Assembly: GCF_020283565.1 (NCBI RefSeq)
Contig: NC_060060.1
Span: forward strand, 64,651,257 to 64,715,256
DNA length: 64,000 nucleotides
Source: Trifolium pratense
Taxonomy: Eukaryota; Streptophyta; Magnoliopsida; Fabales; Fabaceae
Reading direction: 5' to 3'
Part shown: piece after piece, positions 47,555 to 63,501 of the stretch
Position numbering within the stretch: the stretch's first letter is position 1
Layout of the letters: each line of letters opens with the position of its first letter
Notes under the pieces: model-generated
What the model saw: only the letters and a program-made list of their open reading frames with translations
Told to the model about the DNA's origin: nothing
Database searches by the model: none
Program-made: the position numbers and the translations under genes

Positions 47555-47808
47555 ACGGTGGACTTCCGCGTCAAAACCTTCACCTTGAGTGTTGAATTCA
47601 AGAAAAGTGTAAGCGTCGTTACTTGTATTGAGTTGCGAAGCGGTGTCGAATAGATTGTTCTACTGTGAGTCCATCAGAGAAGCGCGATCTTCTCAATAAT
47701 GGAGTTAGGGTTTAAAGAGAGTGCGTTATTTTGTGTTTGTTATGGAAAATTGAAGAGAGGGGTTATGTTGAGAGAGAACCTCCACGGTGGACTTCCGCGT
47801 CAAAACCT
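47555..47808. repeat. 25-bp direct repeats flanking the UPF1 fragment
   Basis: Identical 25-bp copies beginning acggtggacttccgcg lie at 47555-47579 and 47784-47808, 229 bases apart start to start. The left copy overlaps the first two bases of the UPF1-derived segment, and the right one begins 14 bases after its end. They are too long for a typical DNA-transposon target duplication. Confidence 0.9.
47578..47769 (-). pseudogene. Decayed copy of the UPF1 first-exon start and 5' leader
   Basis: These 192 bases align without gaps to 41936-42127 of UPF1 at about 90 % identity by eye (roughly 19 differences). They cover the first ~32 codons and ~95 bases of leader. On the minus strand the copied ATG is intact, but the fifth codon has become TAG, so it cannot make the UPF1 N-terminus. 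No other UPF1 exon accompanies it. The functional UPF1 lies 5.6 kb to the left in the same orientation. Confidence 0.93.
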
Positions 47809-49480
47809 CCACGGTCTCACGCAAAGCAGCACCCTAAAGTGATGCCACGTGGACTAGATTGCAAATCATGTATATTAATTCCTACTTATACTTCAATCAA
47901 TAATACTCAATTAACGTTATCCGAGATAGAAAACATGTTTCAAGTTTGATTCTTATAAAAAAAATTAAATCAAATTAATAAATTATAAACTTAATTTTTT
48001 AAAAAAGTTTAGGTAAATATGACTCTTTTATTATGCTTACATATTTAACTATAGTTTTTATAATAATTTTTCAATTATATGATAATTTTTTATGTTTTTA
48101 AGTGATATTTTTTTTTATAAAAATGACATAATGTTTTCGATAATGGGCCGACCCGAATCTCGATGGGCTAGCCCAGCCTAATTTTTATTTGGGCTACATG
48201 GGCCTGGGTCAAAAAGGCCCGGTTTCATTTGGGCTAGGATTTTAGGCCCGATCCGCCCTATTTAATTAATGTTTCTAAGATAAACCTATACTCACATTAA
48301 TGTTCCTAATAAACCTATTGTCAAATAGGGAAAAATATACTATCATCCATTCATTGATGATGAGTGTTAGAGTCGATCAATATTCAATCATTATTTTCTT
48401 AATAAAGCAAAAAGCAATGAAATAAATAAATGATAATTTGAAACCAAGACAGAACTGATAATTTAGTAAATGGGTTTATACAACAATATTTGTAAAAATA
48501 ATAAAAAAATTCGAAGAAGTCAACTTTAAAGCACCTTGCTTTCAAAAACTCACACTTGGGTCTTTTGTGTTAAAGAAAGAAAAGCAACAATGTTACAGAG
48601 TGAGAGCAAACTAATTGAAGATAATAAACAAAAAGTAAAAAATCAGAAATTTCAATGAAAAATGTTTCTAATTGGGCAAAATTATATTAATATTCGGCAA
48701 TTCATGAGGCGCTGCTTTAGATATTTTCATGAAAATAGTAAAAATTGAAAAAGAAAATAATTAAATATTATATGTTTTAATAAGCTATATATTATATAAC
48801 AATGGAGACAAGCCTTCGTATAAGCTTAATCGTATCATCGAAAAATAATAACTGTCCAGAGCTTCATCTTTACTAATGCACCAAATAGAATACCCAGTTC
48901 GTGATGCGAAGTTCACACCTTGAGGGCAAAGAGCCTTCATAAACTCTTCCACCGTATTGAACGTTTGAACAAACGTTCGATTGAGTCTCTTACAAAAAAT
49001 AATAACAGATTTAGTGTAACCTTTTTTGGAAAAATATGACATAGAATTATTTCAAAAGAATAAATCAAAAGAAATACTTTTTTTTACGATGAATCAAAAG
49101 AAATACTTAGTACAAATAAATATGACTCGTAACAAAATAAAATATAGAACAAGAAGAACTTATCGAATTGTTGACCAGGATGCAGTTGGTTTCATAGCTA
49201 ATATCCTCCAGGATACAACAGTCACTTCTTACTAGCACCGCAGGTGAATTAACATGGTTTCAAGGAACTACTTTTGGATGCTCAAAGGAACTTAACATTA
49301 TTATATATTTTTACACGTTTTCTATTTTTTTTGGGTTACACTCTAATTAAAACATAGAACAATTTATTAGTTAGGAAACGGGTAATAAATAATGAATATA
49401 TAAAAATTAAGTTTAAAATAAATTTAGTCAAAAAAAAAACTTAAAAATAAATTAAGATATAAAATATCCTACAACCTCTT
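47809..49480. other. AT-rich intergenic DNA, no supported gene
   Basis: A 48160-48255 stretch rich in gggcc words (ggcccgatccgccc) resembles the subterminal parts of the hAT family at 43080 but lacks recognisable ends. Minus-strand 48785-49042 and plus-strand 49026-49235 are open for 85 and 69 codons with no family I can name; they may be chance. Confidence 0.4.
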
Positions 49481-49627
49481 TCGACGGGAGGACATGGTAG
49501 TGCTTCTATTTGCTCGCCAACTAATGATCGGGGGCGCTGTACCGGCGATGAAGGGTGTGTAGGGCCATCCCCGACCCTAAAAAGGGGTGACCGTGCAAAA
49601 TCATGCCCACCAGGTGCGAATCGTTCT

Positions 49628-50164
49628 ATGTTATCGGGGCCTTGGAGTCTGGAATGGTTGCACGATCTTAATCAGGGGGATGCAGGTGTGATTTTCTCTG
49701 CTAGGAAACGTTCCCTTAGAGGAGATCGTAATGGCAGATGTCTGAAGAAGAGTGGTCAGGAGGACCCTATTAGGAGAAAAGGAGGTGTTTTTCGGCACAC
49801 GGTATCTAGCGTTAAGAAAATAGCCAGAATGCCTAGTAAGGATCGTGCCGAGGTGTTAAAAGTTATGAAAAAGAATGAACGAAGCCGTAGAGTCGGGGCC
49901 ATGGCACCTAGGGTGACCGGTGTGACTCGTCAAGTTTCTTCTACCATGTCTTCATCGACGACTTCTGGCACTAACGATTGGCAGCACTGGTTGGTTATGC
50001 GGGGTAGTGAGCAGGTGGCTGCGGACGATGACAGAGTGGTAGGGGAAGCAATAGGTGTGCACCTCAAAAGCGACGATGTGAATATGTTTAGTGCGCTCTC
50101 TAGGAAGGGTAAAACAAAGCAGACGACGTCGGGGAAGACTCAGGGAGTGAGTAGTGGTCGATGA
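49628..50164 (+). pseudogene. LINE ORF1 remnant
   Basis: A 178-codon basic, Ser/Thr/Lys-rich frame. Its TGA overlaps the ATG of ORF2 (ATGA at 50161-50164), as is usual in plant L1 elements, where ORF1 supplies a nucleic-acid-binding protein. The zinc-knuckle (CCHC) and the N-terminal domain that ORF1 normally carries are not present, so the 5' part is lost. I cannot assign more. Confidence 0.7.
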
Positions 50165-53100
50165 AGATCGTTTCTTGGAATATTAGGGGCTTGGGGGGTT
50201 TAGCGAAGAGGCAGGAAGTTCGTAAGATGGTGGGGCATCAAAATCCTCTCTTGTTGTGCCTCCAGGAAACTAAGCTGCAATCTTGTGATGATTTCATTTG
50301 TTCGACGCTGTGGGGAAACTCTTCTTACGCGTTCTCCTATCGTCCATCGGTGGGTGCGTCTGGGGGATTGTTAACTTTATGGGATTCAGCTGAGGTGGAG
50401 GTGTGGTCTTCTGAGAGTTCTGAATATGTGTTGTGGTGCCATGGTCGTTTCGTTAGGTCTGGGGAGGAGTTTTATTTGGCTAATGTTTACGCGCCTTGTG
50501 ATTCTTGGGCGAAGCAGGCTTTGTGGGACTCACTTTCAGTGAAAATCCAGGCATTGGGGAGGTCAAGGGTGTGTGTTTGCGGGGACTTTAATGCTGTTAG
50601 AAGTGTAGACGAACGTCTTTCGGTTAGAGACGGGTATCGCTCCTCGGACCATATTCCTTTTAATCGCTTTATTGATGATAACACTTTGATTGATTTACCG
50701 TTGTGTGGACGAAAGTACACTTGGTTTAAAGGGGATGGACGTTCTATGAGTCGTTTGGATAGATTCTTGCTTTCTAGCGAGTGGTGTTTGACTTGGCCTA
50801 ATTGTACACAGGTAGCCCGTATGTAGAGCTGTAAAAAGGGCCTTAAGGGGCCGGCCCGTTAAGGGGCGGACCCACTTATTCCTGATTATTAATTTTATTT
50901 AAATTTTAAACAATTTTTCTAGTGTCGTGAACTTATTCTCTTTTTCTTCAATCAGCACTGTCCACGATCGGCACCCTAAAAAAACTGTGTTTAAAATTTA
51001 AATAAAATTAATAATCAGGAATAAGTGGGTCCGCCCCTTAAAGGGCCGGCCCTTTAAGGCCCTTTTTACAGCTCTACCCGTATGAGAGGGCTATCTGATC
51101 ATTGTCCCTTGGTTCTGGCTACTTATGAGGAGGACTGGGGACCCCGTCCCTTAAGGATGCTGAAATGTTGGAAAGATGTCCCTGGGTATAATATATTTGT
51201 GCGTGAAAAGTGGAATTCTTTTCAGATTGATGGATGGGGAGGTTTTGTGCTTAAAGAAAAATTTAAATGGATTAAGACGGCTTTGAAAGATTGGCATACG
51301 ACTCACACCCAGAATTTGCCTAGTCGGATTGAGTCTCTGAAGGACCGGTTGGCTATGCTCGATGAGAAGGGGGGTGAAGAGGCTTTATCTGAGTCTGAGT
51401 TAGCGGAGTTTCATGGGGTTTCGTCGGATTTTCATTCTCTTTCTCGGTTGAATGCCAGTATCTGTTGGCAACAGTCTCGATCTCGATGGCTCAATGAAGG
51501 GGATGCTAATACTAAATATTTTCACTCGATCCTCGCGAGTAGACGGAGGGTCAACGCTATCTCGTCTTTGCAGGTGGATGGTACCGCGGTGGAGGGTGTG
51601 GCTTCTATTAGGCATGCAGTCGTATCACACTTTGCGTCTCACTTCAAGGCTGTTAATGTGGAACGGCCTTGGGTTGAGAATCTTTCTTTTAAACGATTAT
51701 AGGCAACAGAGGCGAGCAGTTTGATCAAGCCTTTCTCTTTAGAAGAGGTAAGGGCAGCTGTTTGGGACTGCAACAGTTTTAAAAGTCCGGGTCCTGACGG
51801 TATCAATTTTGGTTTCATTAAGGATTTTTGGCCTGAGATGCATGTTGACATTATGCGCTTTATCTCGGAGTTTCACCGTAATGGTAGGTTGACTAAGGGT
51901 TTGAATGCCACTTTCATAGCTTTGATCCCAAAAGTTGAAAGTCCCCAAAGGTTGAATGACTTCCGACCTATATCGCTTGTGGGCAGCCTTTATAAAATTT
52001 TGGCTAAGGTGTTAGCGAACCGTTTGCGTCTTGTTTTGGGGAGCGTGATCTCTGCATCCCAGACAGCGTTCGTGAAGGGTCGGCAGATTCTCGACAGCAT
52101 CCTTATTGCGAACGAGGTGGTGGATGAGGCTCGCAAGTCTAAGAAAGAGTTGCTTCTCTTTAAAGTTGACTTTGAAAAGGCTTATGATTCTGTTGACTGG
52201 GGTTATTTGGATGCTGTTATGGGGCGAATGAGTTTCCCAACTCTTTGGAGGAAGTGGATTAAAGAATGTGTGTGTACGGCTACAACATCTGTATTAGTCA
52301 ACGGTAGTCCGACTGATGAGTTCCCTCTTGAGAGGGGCCTAAGACAGGGGGGTCCGTTATCTCCCTTTCTCTTTTTGTTGGCTGCGGAGGGTTTACATGT
52401 GTTGATGGAAGCGATGGTGGAGCACAACCTGTTCACGGGTTACAAAGTTGGTGAGCTTGCCCCGGTATCAGTGTCGCACCTTCAGTTTGTCGATGATACA
52501 TTACTTTTAGGGACTAAGAGTTGGGCGAATGTCCGTGCGCTGCGTGCTGTCTTTGTGTTGTTTGAGTCTATGTCTGGTCTGCGAGTTAATTTTCACAAGA
52601 GCATGCTGGTTGGGGTTAATATCCATGATTCTTGGTTAGGTGAGGCGGCGTCGGCTCTGTGTTGTAAAGTGGGAAAGATCCCTCTCCTTTATTTAGGCCT
52701 TCCTATTGGGGGTGATCCGAGGCGCTTAAGTTTTTGGGAACCGGTTTTAAATCGTTTATCGGGTTGGAGGAGTCGCTTTCTTTCTTTTGGAGGTCGTCTA
52801 GTTCTGCTTAAATCCGTGTTGACCTCTCTGCCTGTCTATGCTCTTTCCTTCTTTAAAGCTCCCTCAGGTACTATCTCTTCTATTGAATCTATTTTGATTA
52901 ATTTTTTTTGGGGTGGTAGTGAGGATTTTAGGAAAATATCTTGGATTAACTGGAAAACTGTATGTTTGCGTAAGGAGTTCGGGGGTTTGGGGGTTAGGCA
53001 GTTGAGGGAGTTTAACTTGGCCCTGTTAGGGAAGTGGTGTTGGAGGATGTTAGTGGATAGGGAGGGTATGTGGTTTCGAGTTTTGGCAGGACGTTATGGG

Positions 53101-54097
53101 GTTGAGAGGGGCAGGCTGTGTGAGGGTGGAGGACGTGTGTCTACGTGGTGGAGGGAGTTGGCGCGTATTAGGGATGGTGGAGGTGAGGTAGGGGGAGGGT
53201 GGTTCAGGGAGCATGTTTCGAGACGTGTGGGGGATGGGTCCGACACTTTTTTCTGGACTGATCCCTGGTAGATGGAACCTCGTTGCAGGAGCGGTTTGGG
53301 CAGCTGTTTGACCTGACACAAAACAAATCGGCTTCAGTGGCTGAGATGTTTATGCAAGGTTGGGGGGCTGAAGGGGAGGCGTGGGTGTGGAGGCGTCAGT
53401 TGAGGGCGTGGGAGGAGGAGATGTTGGGGGAGTGTCAGTCTTTACTACTTACCCTTTCTTTGCAGGATCATGTCTCAGATAAATGGTTGTGGCAGTCTGA
53501 CATGGACGACGATTACACGGTTCGTGGTGCATATCAGCTTTTGACGTCACAGGATGCAGTTACTTTGGATGATGCGTCGGGTCTTATTTGGCATCGTCAG
53601 GTTCCTTTGAAGGTTTCCATCTGTGCCTGGCGACTTTTGCGGGACAGGTTCCTACCAAAGCAAACCTGGTTACTCGAGGGATTTTACCTGTGGCGGCCCA
53701 TCATTGTGTTTCTGGTTATGGTGAGGCTGAGACGGTTCAACACTTGTTCCTTTCGTGCAGTACTTTTGGTGCTCTTTGGTCTCTTATCAGCTCATGGATT
53801 GACTCTTCTTTGGTGACTGCTCAGACTCTTGCAGATCATTTTGTTCAGTTTACAGCTTCAACAGGTGGTCTTCGAGCACGACGTTCTTTTATGCAGCTCA
53901 TATGGCTTGCTTGTGTGTGGGTTGTGTGGACCGAAAGAAACCACAGATTGTTCAGAGGCTCAACATGTTCGGTGCATCATATGTTGGACAAGATCAAGAT
54001 TTTTTCTTATAGGTGGTTGAAAGCGACGAGTAGTACGCTAGCTTTGAACTGCCATAGTTGGTGGTCTAGTCCTATGACTTGTTTGAGCCTTGTTTAG
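50161..54097 (+). pseudogene. LINE ORF2: endonuclease / reverse transcriptase, broken
   Basis: Starts MKIVSWNIRGLGG, the first motif of the exonuclease-endonuclease-phosphatase fold; QETKL, CGDFNAV and SDHCPLVL follow. The reverse transcriptase region begins near 51760 (FKSPGPDGI) and carries LRQGGPLSPFLF and the catalytic FVDD (52486-52497). A zinc-binding reverse transcriptase C-domain (IWHRQVPLKVS ... HLFLSCSTFG) closes it. Four lesions are visible: a 253-bp MITE just before the SDH motif, an in-frame TAG at 51700-51702, a frameshift near 53268 and another near 53655. Removing the MITE and one target copy keeps frame, so the original frame is easily followed, but the gene cannot produce active protein as it stands. 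Confidence 0.92.
50824..51076. mobile_element. Palindromic hAT-type MITE inside the LINE
   Basis: A 253-bp element with ends TAGAGCTGTAAAAAGGGCC and a perfect 8-bp target duplication CCCGTATG (50816-50823, 51077-51084). The arms are complementary for about 88 bases with two or three mismatches, leaving a ~75-base loop, so a transcript would fold into a long hairpin. It is related to the diverged element at 43080-43901. Confidence 0.95.
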
Positions 54098-54182
54098 TTT
54101 CTTTTGGTTCTTGTGTTTTGACTCTATTGTAACATTTCTTAGTCTCGTGGCACGTCTTGTGCTGTGTAGACTATTTGCGTTA

Positions 54183-54183
<1 letters not shown>

Positions 54184-54252
<69 letters not shown>
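54184..54252. repeat. (TA)n microsatellite at the LINE 3' end
   Basis: An uninterrupted run of about 34 TA dinucleotides, probably grown from the LINE tail. It is expected to be highly polymorphic. Confidence 0.97.
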
Positions 54253-54254
<2 letters not shown>

Positions 54255-54278
54255 CATTTTGGCTTGTTCAAAAAAAAA

Positions 54279-58326
<4,048 letters not shown>

Positions 58327-58426
58327 ACATGCTTTATCTCTTACTCGTGCTGCCGTGCACCATTCTGTGTCATGCTTGTTGTAAAATTTTCAAACTTGAC
58401 ATTAAATTATGTTCATTTTGTTAGTT
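58327..58426 (+). other. Probable RABH1 3' UTR
   Basis: Sequence directly after the stop codon. A tRNA-derived repeat starts ~100 bases further on, so the natural 3' UTR may run into it. Confidence 0.4.
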
Positions 58427-58572
58427 GTCCTTAAGTCTTAGCTCAACTGGCAATGCCAATATTGCTAGGCTGGACGTCTTCACTCGGGTTCGAACCCGAA
58501 CCTCACAGTGTCTTTGAGTTTCGGTGGTATTTCCCACTTCATTTATGGACCCAATTTTTTTATTGTTGATGT
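58427..58572 (+). mobile_element. tRNA-derived SINE-like repeat downstream of RABH1
   Basis: Contains an A-box TTAGCTCAACTGGCA and a perfect B-box GGTTCGAACCC at tRNA-like spacing, then an unrelated tail ending in a T-rich stretch. It is not a tRNA gene, because the acceptor stem and anticodon loop do not fold. Target duplications were not clear. Confidence 0.65.
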
Positions 58573-60006
58573 GAACCTAACAATCTTCTGGTGGCCATGA
58601 ATTTCAACCTCACTCTGGTGGATGTGATGTTCTTGCTGAATGTGCCTTATCACGATCACGATGTTCGTGGATATTTATGATTTATTTTATTTGCTTTGAA
58701 CTGTATTAATACTAAAATGTTGTAATTGTCTGGTGGATGTTCTTGCCGAATCATGATTCATGATAGAAGTTCTCTTTCTTTTCTCTAGTGTTTTAGACTT
58801 TTACTACATTATTATTTTGATAGAAATTAGAGAAAATAAATAGTAGAACTACTATTAGTATTAATACAATTTGTTGGATATTTAATTTATTTGAAATGTA
58901 TATATACACCTACAAATCATCATGATTGTTAAAAGCATGCTGGTGATGCCCTACATACATGAGTCTCAATGAGGAAATAGATTCAATGCAGTCAAGCTGC
59001 GATCTATTTGTCCGATTAACATTGAACGACTCAGATTTTAATACAATTTCACTTTTTTAAAATATACAAATTTTGACTCTTCAACTTAAATCATTCGGTC
59101 TTGATTAAATGATCGTGGTATTGCTCGTTGTATGCAGGCAAGTTAAGGGGTGTCAAGTGTACCCAATCCAAATCCCAATAATGAAGATATACATTCACAA
59201 GCTATTGGGATACACCATCTAAGTTAAATAATCAATCTATCGCGGGATCAACTATTCAGTTGTGACGTGTTTTATAAACAGGTGCCATGGTAACCATATT
59301 GCAAGTTAGGGATCCAATTTTGATGTAATCAGCAAGAATTGAGGGATTTTTTTTTTGTTGACGTAAGCAATTGAGGGATTTGAATCATATAAAGTTATAA
59401 AGTGAATAAATTGTAAAGTAAAGAAGTGAATGGTTGTTATTTTAACTACCGTTATGGTTCACCTGTAATATCTATTTTTGATTTGTTAATTGATGACTAA
59501 AATTACTCACTTTACATTTTAATGTGAATTGCTCACTTTAGAGAAGTAGTTTGAGGACTAAAATGAAGAGAGATTGATAGTTTAGAAATCAAATTGATGA
59601 TTTATTTTTGGTTTACAATGAAACTGGTGATCTAAGAATCTTAACATACTACCCAAATGTGTGGCCCCTAAAACAAACCTATTTATTTGTGAGTCATACT
59701 AAATAGTGCCGTGACATTTGTTAATCATACTAAAAAATGAAATTAAAGATAAAATTATTGTTAAAAAGATAACCCTTTATATTTTTGAAATATTAAATGA
59801 ACAAAATAATATTTCTTTGTAGTATGCTTAATACACTATTTTTCATTTTCTTTTATCTATTTTCTATTGAAAGTATGTATGACAAGTTAAATTTTGTGTA
59901 GCGCAGACAATTTGTGGAAGAGAATCAGAAAGTAGGAATAAGTGGGTGGGTGGCATATGCGCCATGTGATTTTGATTCTTTGGAGGATTCCATTAATTAA
60001 ACATTA
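58573..60006. other. Intergenic DNA between RABH1 and SGPP
   Basis: No supported gene. AT-rich, with a near repeat of tggtggatgtt...cttgc-type words around 58610-58750 that echo the end of the RABH1 coding exon (tggatgttcttg). This suggests small local duplications. Confidence 0.4.
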
Positions 60007-60280
60007 TTCGTCCGTACCACGATATATGTCATTATGGGAAAAAATTGTGTATCACAATATATGTCACTTTATGTTACCAATGAAGCATTTAATGTTATTT
60101 TTTTCTATTATACCTTTAACTTTTTGTTACTTTATATTCTTTCCATTCTTCAATTTATCTTTTTCATACTATAAATGAAGAACAATTTTGTAAATCAACC
60201 CATAATCTCTCTTTTCCATACAAAATTAATTAACTTTTTAATATGCATAAAAGTGTCATAGCAACGTGCTTCGGAGAGAG
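60007..60280. mobile_element. Probable Stowaway-type MITE upstream of SGPP
   Basis: The ends ttcgtccgtaccacgatatatgtca and the complement of acgtgcttcggagagag are imperfect inverted repeats of the common CTCCGTCC...ATATATGTCA family. They are flanked by TA at 60005-60006 and 60281-60282. It ends about 95 bases before the SGPP start codon, so it forms part of the promoter. Confidence 0.6.
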
Positions 60281-60376
60281 TAATATTTATTTATTGTTGT
60301 CGTCGTATCGTAAAGTATTAATTACTCTCTCTGTTTTACATCACACCTTCAATCACCAGACATATTCTTTCTTCTG

Positions 60377-60479
60377 ATGGCTTCTTCTGATAATTCCATC
60401 GAAAGGTAAACCTTTCATTGCAATTCCAATCTTCATTTTCGAATCCTTGTTTTTTCTTCCTTCTATTGTATTCTATTGT

Positions 60480-60526
<47 letters not shown>

Positions 60527-62646
60527 GTAGTTGTGAATTGCTTTAAATTTCATGTCATGTAGTTGTGTATTCTATTCTTTCTAACTGTAATACTGTATAC
60601 TCTCACCATCCATCCATCCATCCATTTCTATCATTTTTTGTTATGTTGTAATAATCGTTGTAGAATTACACATCACATGAATGAATCCCTTGTGGGTCGA
60701 GTTCTCCCCTCCCAATCGAATTTTTCTCCGTATGCAAGTGTCAGAGATATCGAATTCATGACCACTTGCTTAAGGGTCCAAATCTATTACCACTTACCGA
60801 TCTATTGTTGGTTCATTGCAGTGTTTTGCTTACTGTCATTAAATTAAACTGCTATGGCTTGCTTCACGTAGTTGTGTATTTTTCGTAAAGATCCCACTTT
60901 CTTGGAATTAAAGTGGAAGCTGCATCTGCAATGTTTCCGAATTTTAATCTGGCTTACCATTCTTACATATTTTAATTGAAGGAAATATACCATGACCAGT
61001 TAGCAGATTATTTATATGAATGAGCAGTTTAACACTCAATGCCTAGACTAGTGAAGTCACCTTGTGTAATATGTCGATTTTTTTTTTTTTTTTTTTTTTG
61101 TATTTTCGACACTGCTCTCTTCTTGTTTAACTAAGTATCAGCAGAGGGTAACTCTGGATTACCGGGACCCCTTCCACTGGGAACCAGAGGGTTAATACAA
61201 AAAAATAAAGCATCAGCAGAGGGGGTGGTATGCTTGTAGTTGAAATATGCTTTGCATTGTTAGATATTTCATGTATCTTAACACAAACAGCATAAGGTTT
61301 TGAGGATAGTTGCTTCATAAGGCGGTATTAGAGGCGCAAAGCCTTGATGACCACATGGTCTAGAGTTCAATCCTTGTTATCCCCATTTCTTTTATATAAA
61401 AAGTTAATTTTTAAAACAAAGGTAGGACTATAATCCTCACTCTATTCCAAAGGGCACTTTCTTGAGGGGGCGTGTTAGAGGTAAAAATCATTAGCATGGT
61501 TTCACCCAACAACTTTGGGATAATTGGTTCATGAAATGATTTCTTTCATTATATAAAGCACATCCTGTTTTATTATTTGCTCTCCTTGTCACTCATGACC
61601 TTCATGTTGTGTATGCAGCAAGAGTTCTCTCACCAAGCTTGCTCCACTCGAAGCAGTGCTCTTTGATATAGATGGAACTCTTTGTGATTCTGATCCACTC
61701 CACTATTATGCTTTCCGTGAAATGCTTCAGGAGGTAGTGTTTCTATTCTTCGTAGTGAAGTTTAAAGCAAAATATTCAGAATATTGATATATTAGTTTTT
61801 TTTTTATCACTATAGTCCTTTTATTGTATTTATAAGTTGGCATAACTAAGCACATAATCAATAGCCATTAGAAATTAACAACCTTTGTTGGTTGTCAGAT
61901 TGGTTTCAATGGAGGCAATCCTATAACAGAGGAGTTTTTTATTGCTACTGTTGCTGGCAAGCACAATGATGACATTGCCGCGAATCTCTTTCCTGGTGAT
62001 CGGGAGCGAGGTTTAAAGTTTGTAGATGATAAGGAAGCCATGTTTCGGAGGTAAACTCTGCTCTCCTCTCCCAAACTATCCCCCTTGTGCTTAATTTGAA
62101 GATTCTGAACATAATTCATGACTATCTAGATTAGCGGCTGAGCAACTGAAGCCTTTAAATGGCCTTGCTAAAGTGAGGAAATGGATTGAAGATCGTGGGT
62201 TGAAGCGGGCTGCAGTTACCAATGCTCCAAGACCAAATGCAGAACTCATGCTCTCAATACTTGGTCTCACAGATTTCTTTGAGGCTGTTATTATTGGTGG
62301 TGAATGTGAACATGCCAAGCCTCATCCAGAACCCTACTTGAAAGGTCTTGAAGCACTGAAAGCATCTAAGGATCACACATTTATATTTGAGGTCTGTGTT
62401 TTCTTTTCTATGTCTTGCTATGGATTTTGTTCTTATTCTGCTTCTGACGGACATGTTTCGTCGTCACAGGATTCTGTTTCAGGAATCAAAGCTGGAGTGG
62501 CTGCTGGGATGCCTGTTATAGGTATATCTACCAGAAATCCAGAGGATTTACTGATGGGAGCAAAACCTGCCTTTCTGATTAAGGATTATGATGATCCAAA
62601 ATTGTGGGCAGCTTTGGAAGAACTTGACAAGTCTGGTTCTCATTAA
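60377..62646 (+). CDS. SGPP: SGPP-like haloacid dehalogenase-family sugar phosphatase (5 exons)
   Basis: Soluble HAD-superfamily phosphatase. The Arabidopsis homologue, SGPP, hydrolyses a broad range of small sugar phosphates. Exons: 60377-60405, 61619-61733, 61899-62050, 62130-62391, 62470-62646; phases close to give 244 residues, the length I remember for the Arabidopsis protein. Motif I is LFDIDGTLCDSD (two catalytic Asp), motif II is VTNAPR, and motif III contains HAKPHPEPY. Motif IV is EDSVSGIKAG, which spans the last intron (FE|DSVSG), so the splice is supported by the protein. The helical cap between motifs I and II is present. The first exon encodes only ten residues; its start rests on the phase of the AG|C junction. 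Confidence 0.93.
60483..60526. repeat. (CAT)n microsatellite in SGPP intron 1
   Basis: About 14 consecutive CAT/ATC units in the first intron, followed ~80 bases on by a short (CATC)n run. Confidence 0.95.
61320..61440 (+). mobile_element. Degenerate tRNA-like repeat in SGPP intron 1
   Basis: ggcgcaaagcc...acatggtctagagttcaatcctt has a B-box-like segment (agttcaatcc) but no convincing A-box. It probably belongs to a decayed SINE or LTR-derived repeat. Low certainty. Confidence 0.35.
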
Positions 62647-63501
62647 AATTTTGAATTACTAGTGTCACTGACAAAATTTCTTGGTAAAAACAAGTAGCAG
62701 TTTTCATATTAAATTAAATTCACCAGGAGGCCAATATTATTATACTGGTCCATAATCATTGTTGCTTAGGAATGGAGCAAACAGTAATGTTTTACTTGTA
62801 TTTTGTAATAATGTGACTTGGCTATGAAAGTTAATTCCAAGGAAATCTCACGATGTGTGAGAGAGAGTGAGGGAGGAGGGAATTCAACACTCTTACATTA
62901 TTCATATACTCCGGATAGATCATGATTCTTGCTCATAACTCTTTGTCCGTATATTATTTGACGATCAATGCTCATTGCCAACAACTTTGTGCTAGATTAA
63001 ATTGTTTGATATGCATAGACAGTGGACAAATCACAAATGTGATGGTTTTTACAATACCTCGTGCTTTTTGTTTTGCACAGAGACACTTAAGACAATTAAA
63101 TTTTGAAATTTTCAAAAAAGTTGAATATTTGTGATTCAAATTAGTTACTAGTACTACTTTTTAAAATAAAGTCGTCCATTTCTTTTGAAAAATAAAGAGG
63201 ATCTCAAGTCTCAACTCATGATAGATGACGATCCACCAAATACAATGTGAGATTTGTATTTGGTGTAAATATGAAATAAATTCAAGCCAAAACGATAAAC
63301 TCATAATTATTGTGGTGAATTTGACAGAGACGTGAGAATTCAAGAGGCGTCTAATTTGTACCCTAAGCAACTACTCTTGGTGTTAGCGAAATAACAAGGA
63401 TGTTACCTTTGTCAGTTATCACTTTACAGTTACATCTTTGTGTGCCAAAAACAACCTTTTTATGTACATATGTTAGGCTAAAAGTATATTTTTTCTTCTT
63501 C
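62647..63501. other. Convergent intergenic region between SGPP and the PPR gene
   Basis: Holds the 3' UTRs of two genes that face each other. No coding region, repeat or structured terminator is supported. A short (GA)n run occurs near 62857-62872. Confidence 0.45.

Larger units (their letters stand above)
49490..54278 (+). mobile_element. L1-type LINE retrotransposon, inactivated
   Basis: Contains an ORF1 remnant, an AP-like endonuclease, reverse transcriptase and zinc-binding/RNase-like C-terminal region in the order expected for plant L1 elements. It ends in a (TA)n stretch (54184-54252) and a short A-run (~54271-54278). The 5' end is not sharply defined, and no target duplication was found. 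Codon use and GC content are clearly higher than in the surrounding intergenic DNA. Confidence 0.92.

Noticed and set aside
47555..47808. 25-bp repeats as a transposon target duplication
   Set aside because: No known plant DNA transposon or LTR element makes 25-bp duplications, and the enclosed UPF1 fragment has no inverted repeats, LTRs or A-tail.
48785..49235. Two adjoining small ORFs (85 codons minus, 69 codons plus)
   Set aside because: No family resemblance and very AT-rich codon use. I considered organellar DNA insertion and histone-like folds, but neither fits.
58427..58572. Candidate functional tRNA gene
   Set aside because: A- and B-boxes are present, but no acceptor stem pairing or anticodon arm could be drawn; better explained as a SINE.
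60483..60526. Possible CRISPR-like short repeats
   Set aside because: It is a simple CAT microsatellite in a plant intron; CRISPR arrays do not occur in plant nuclear genomes.
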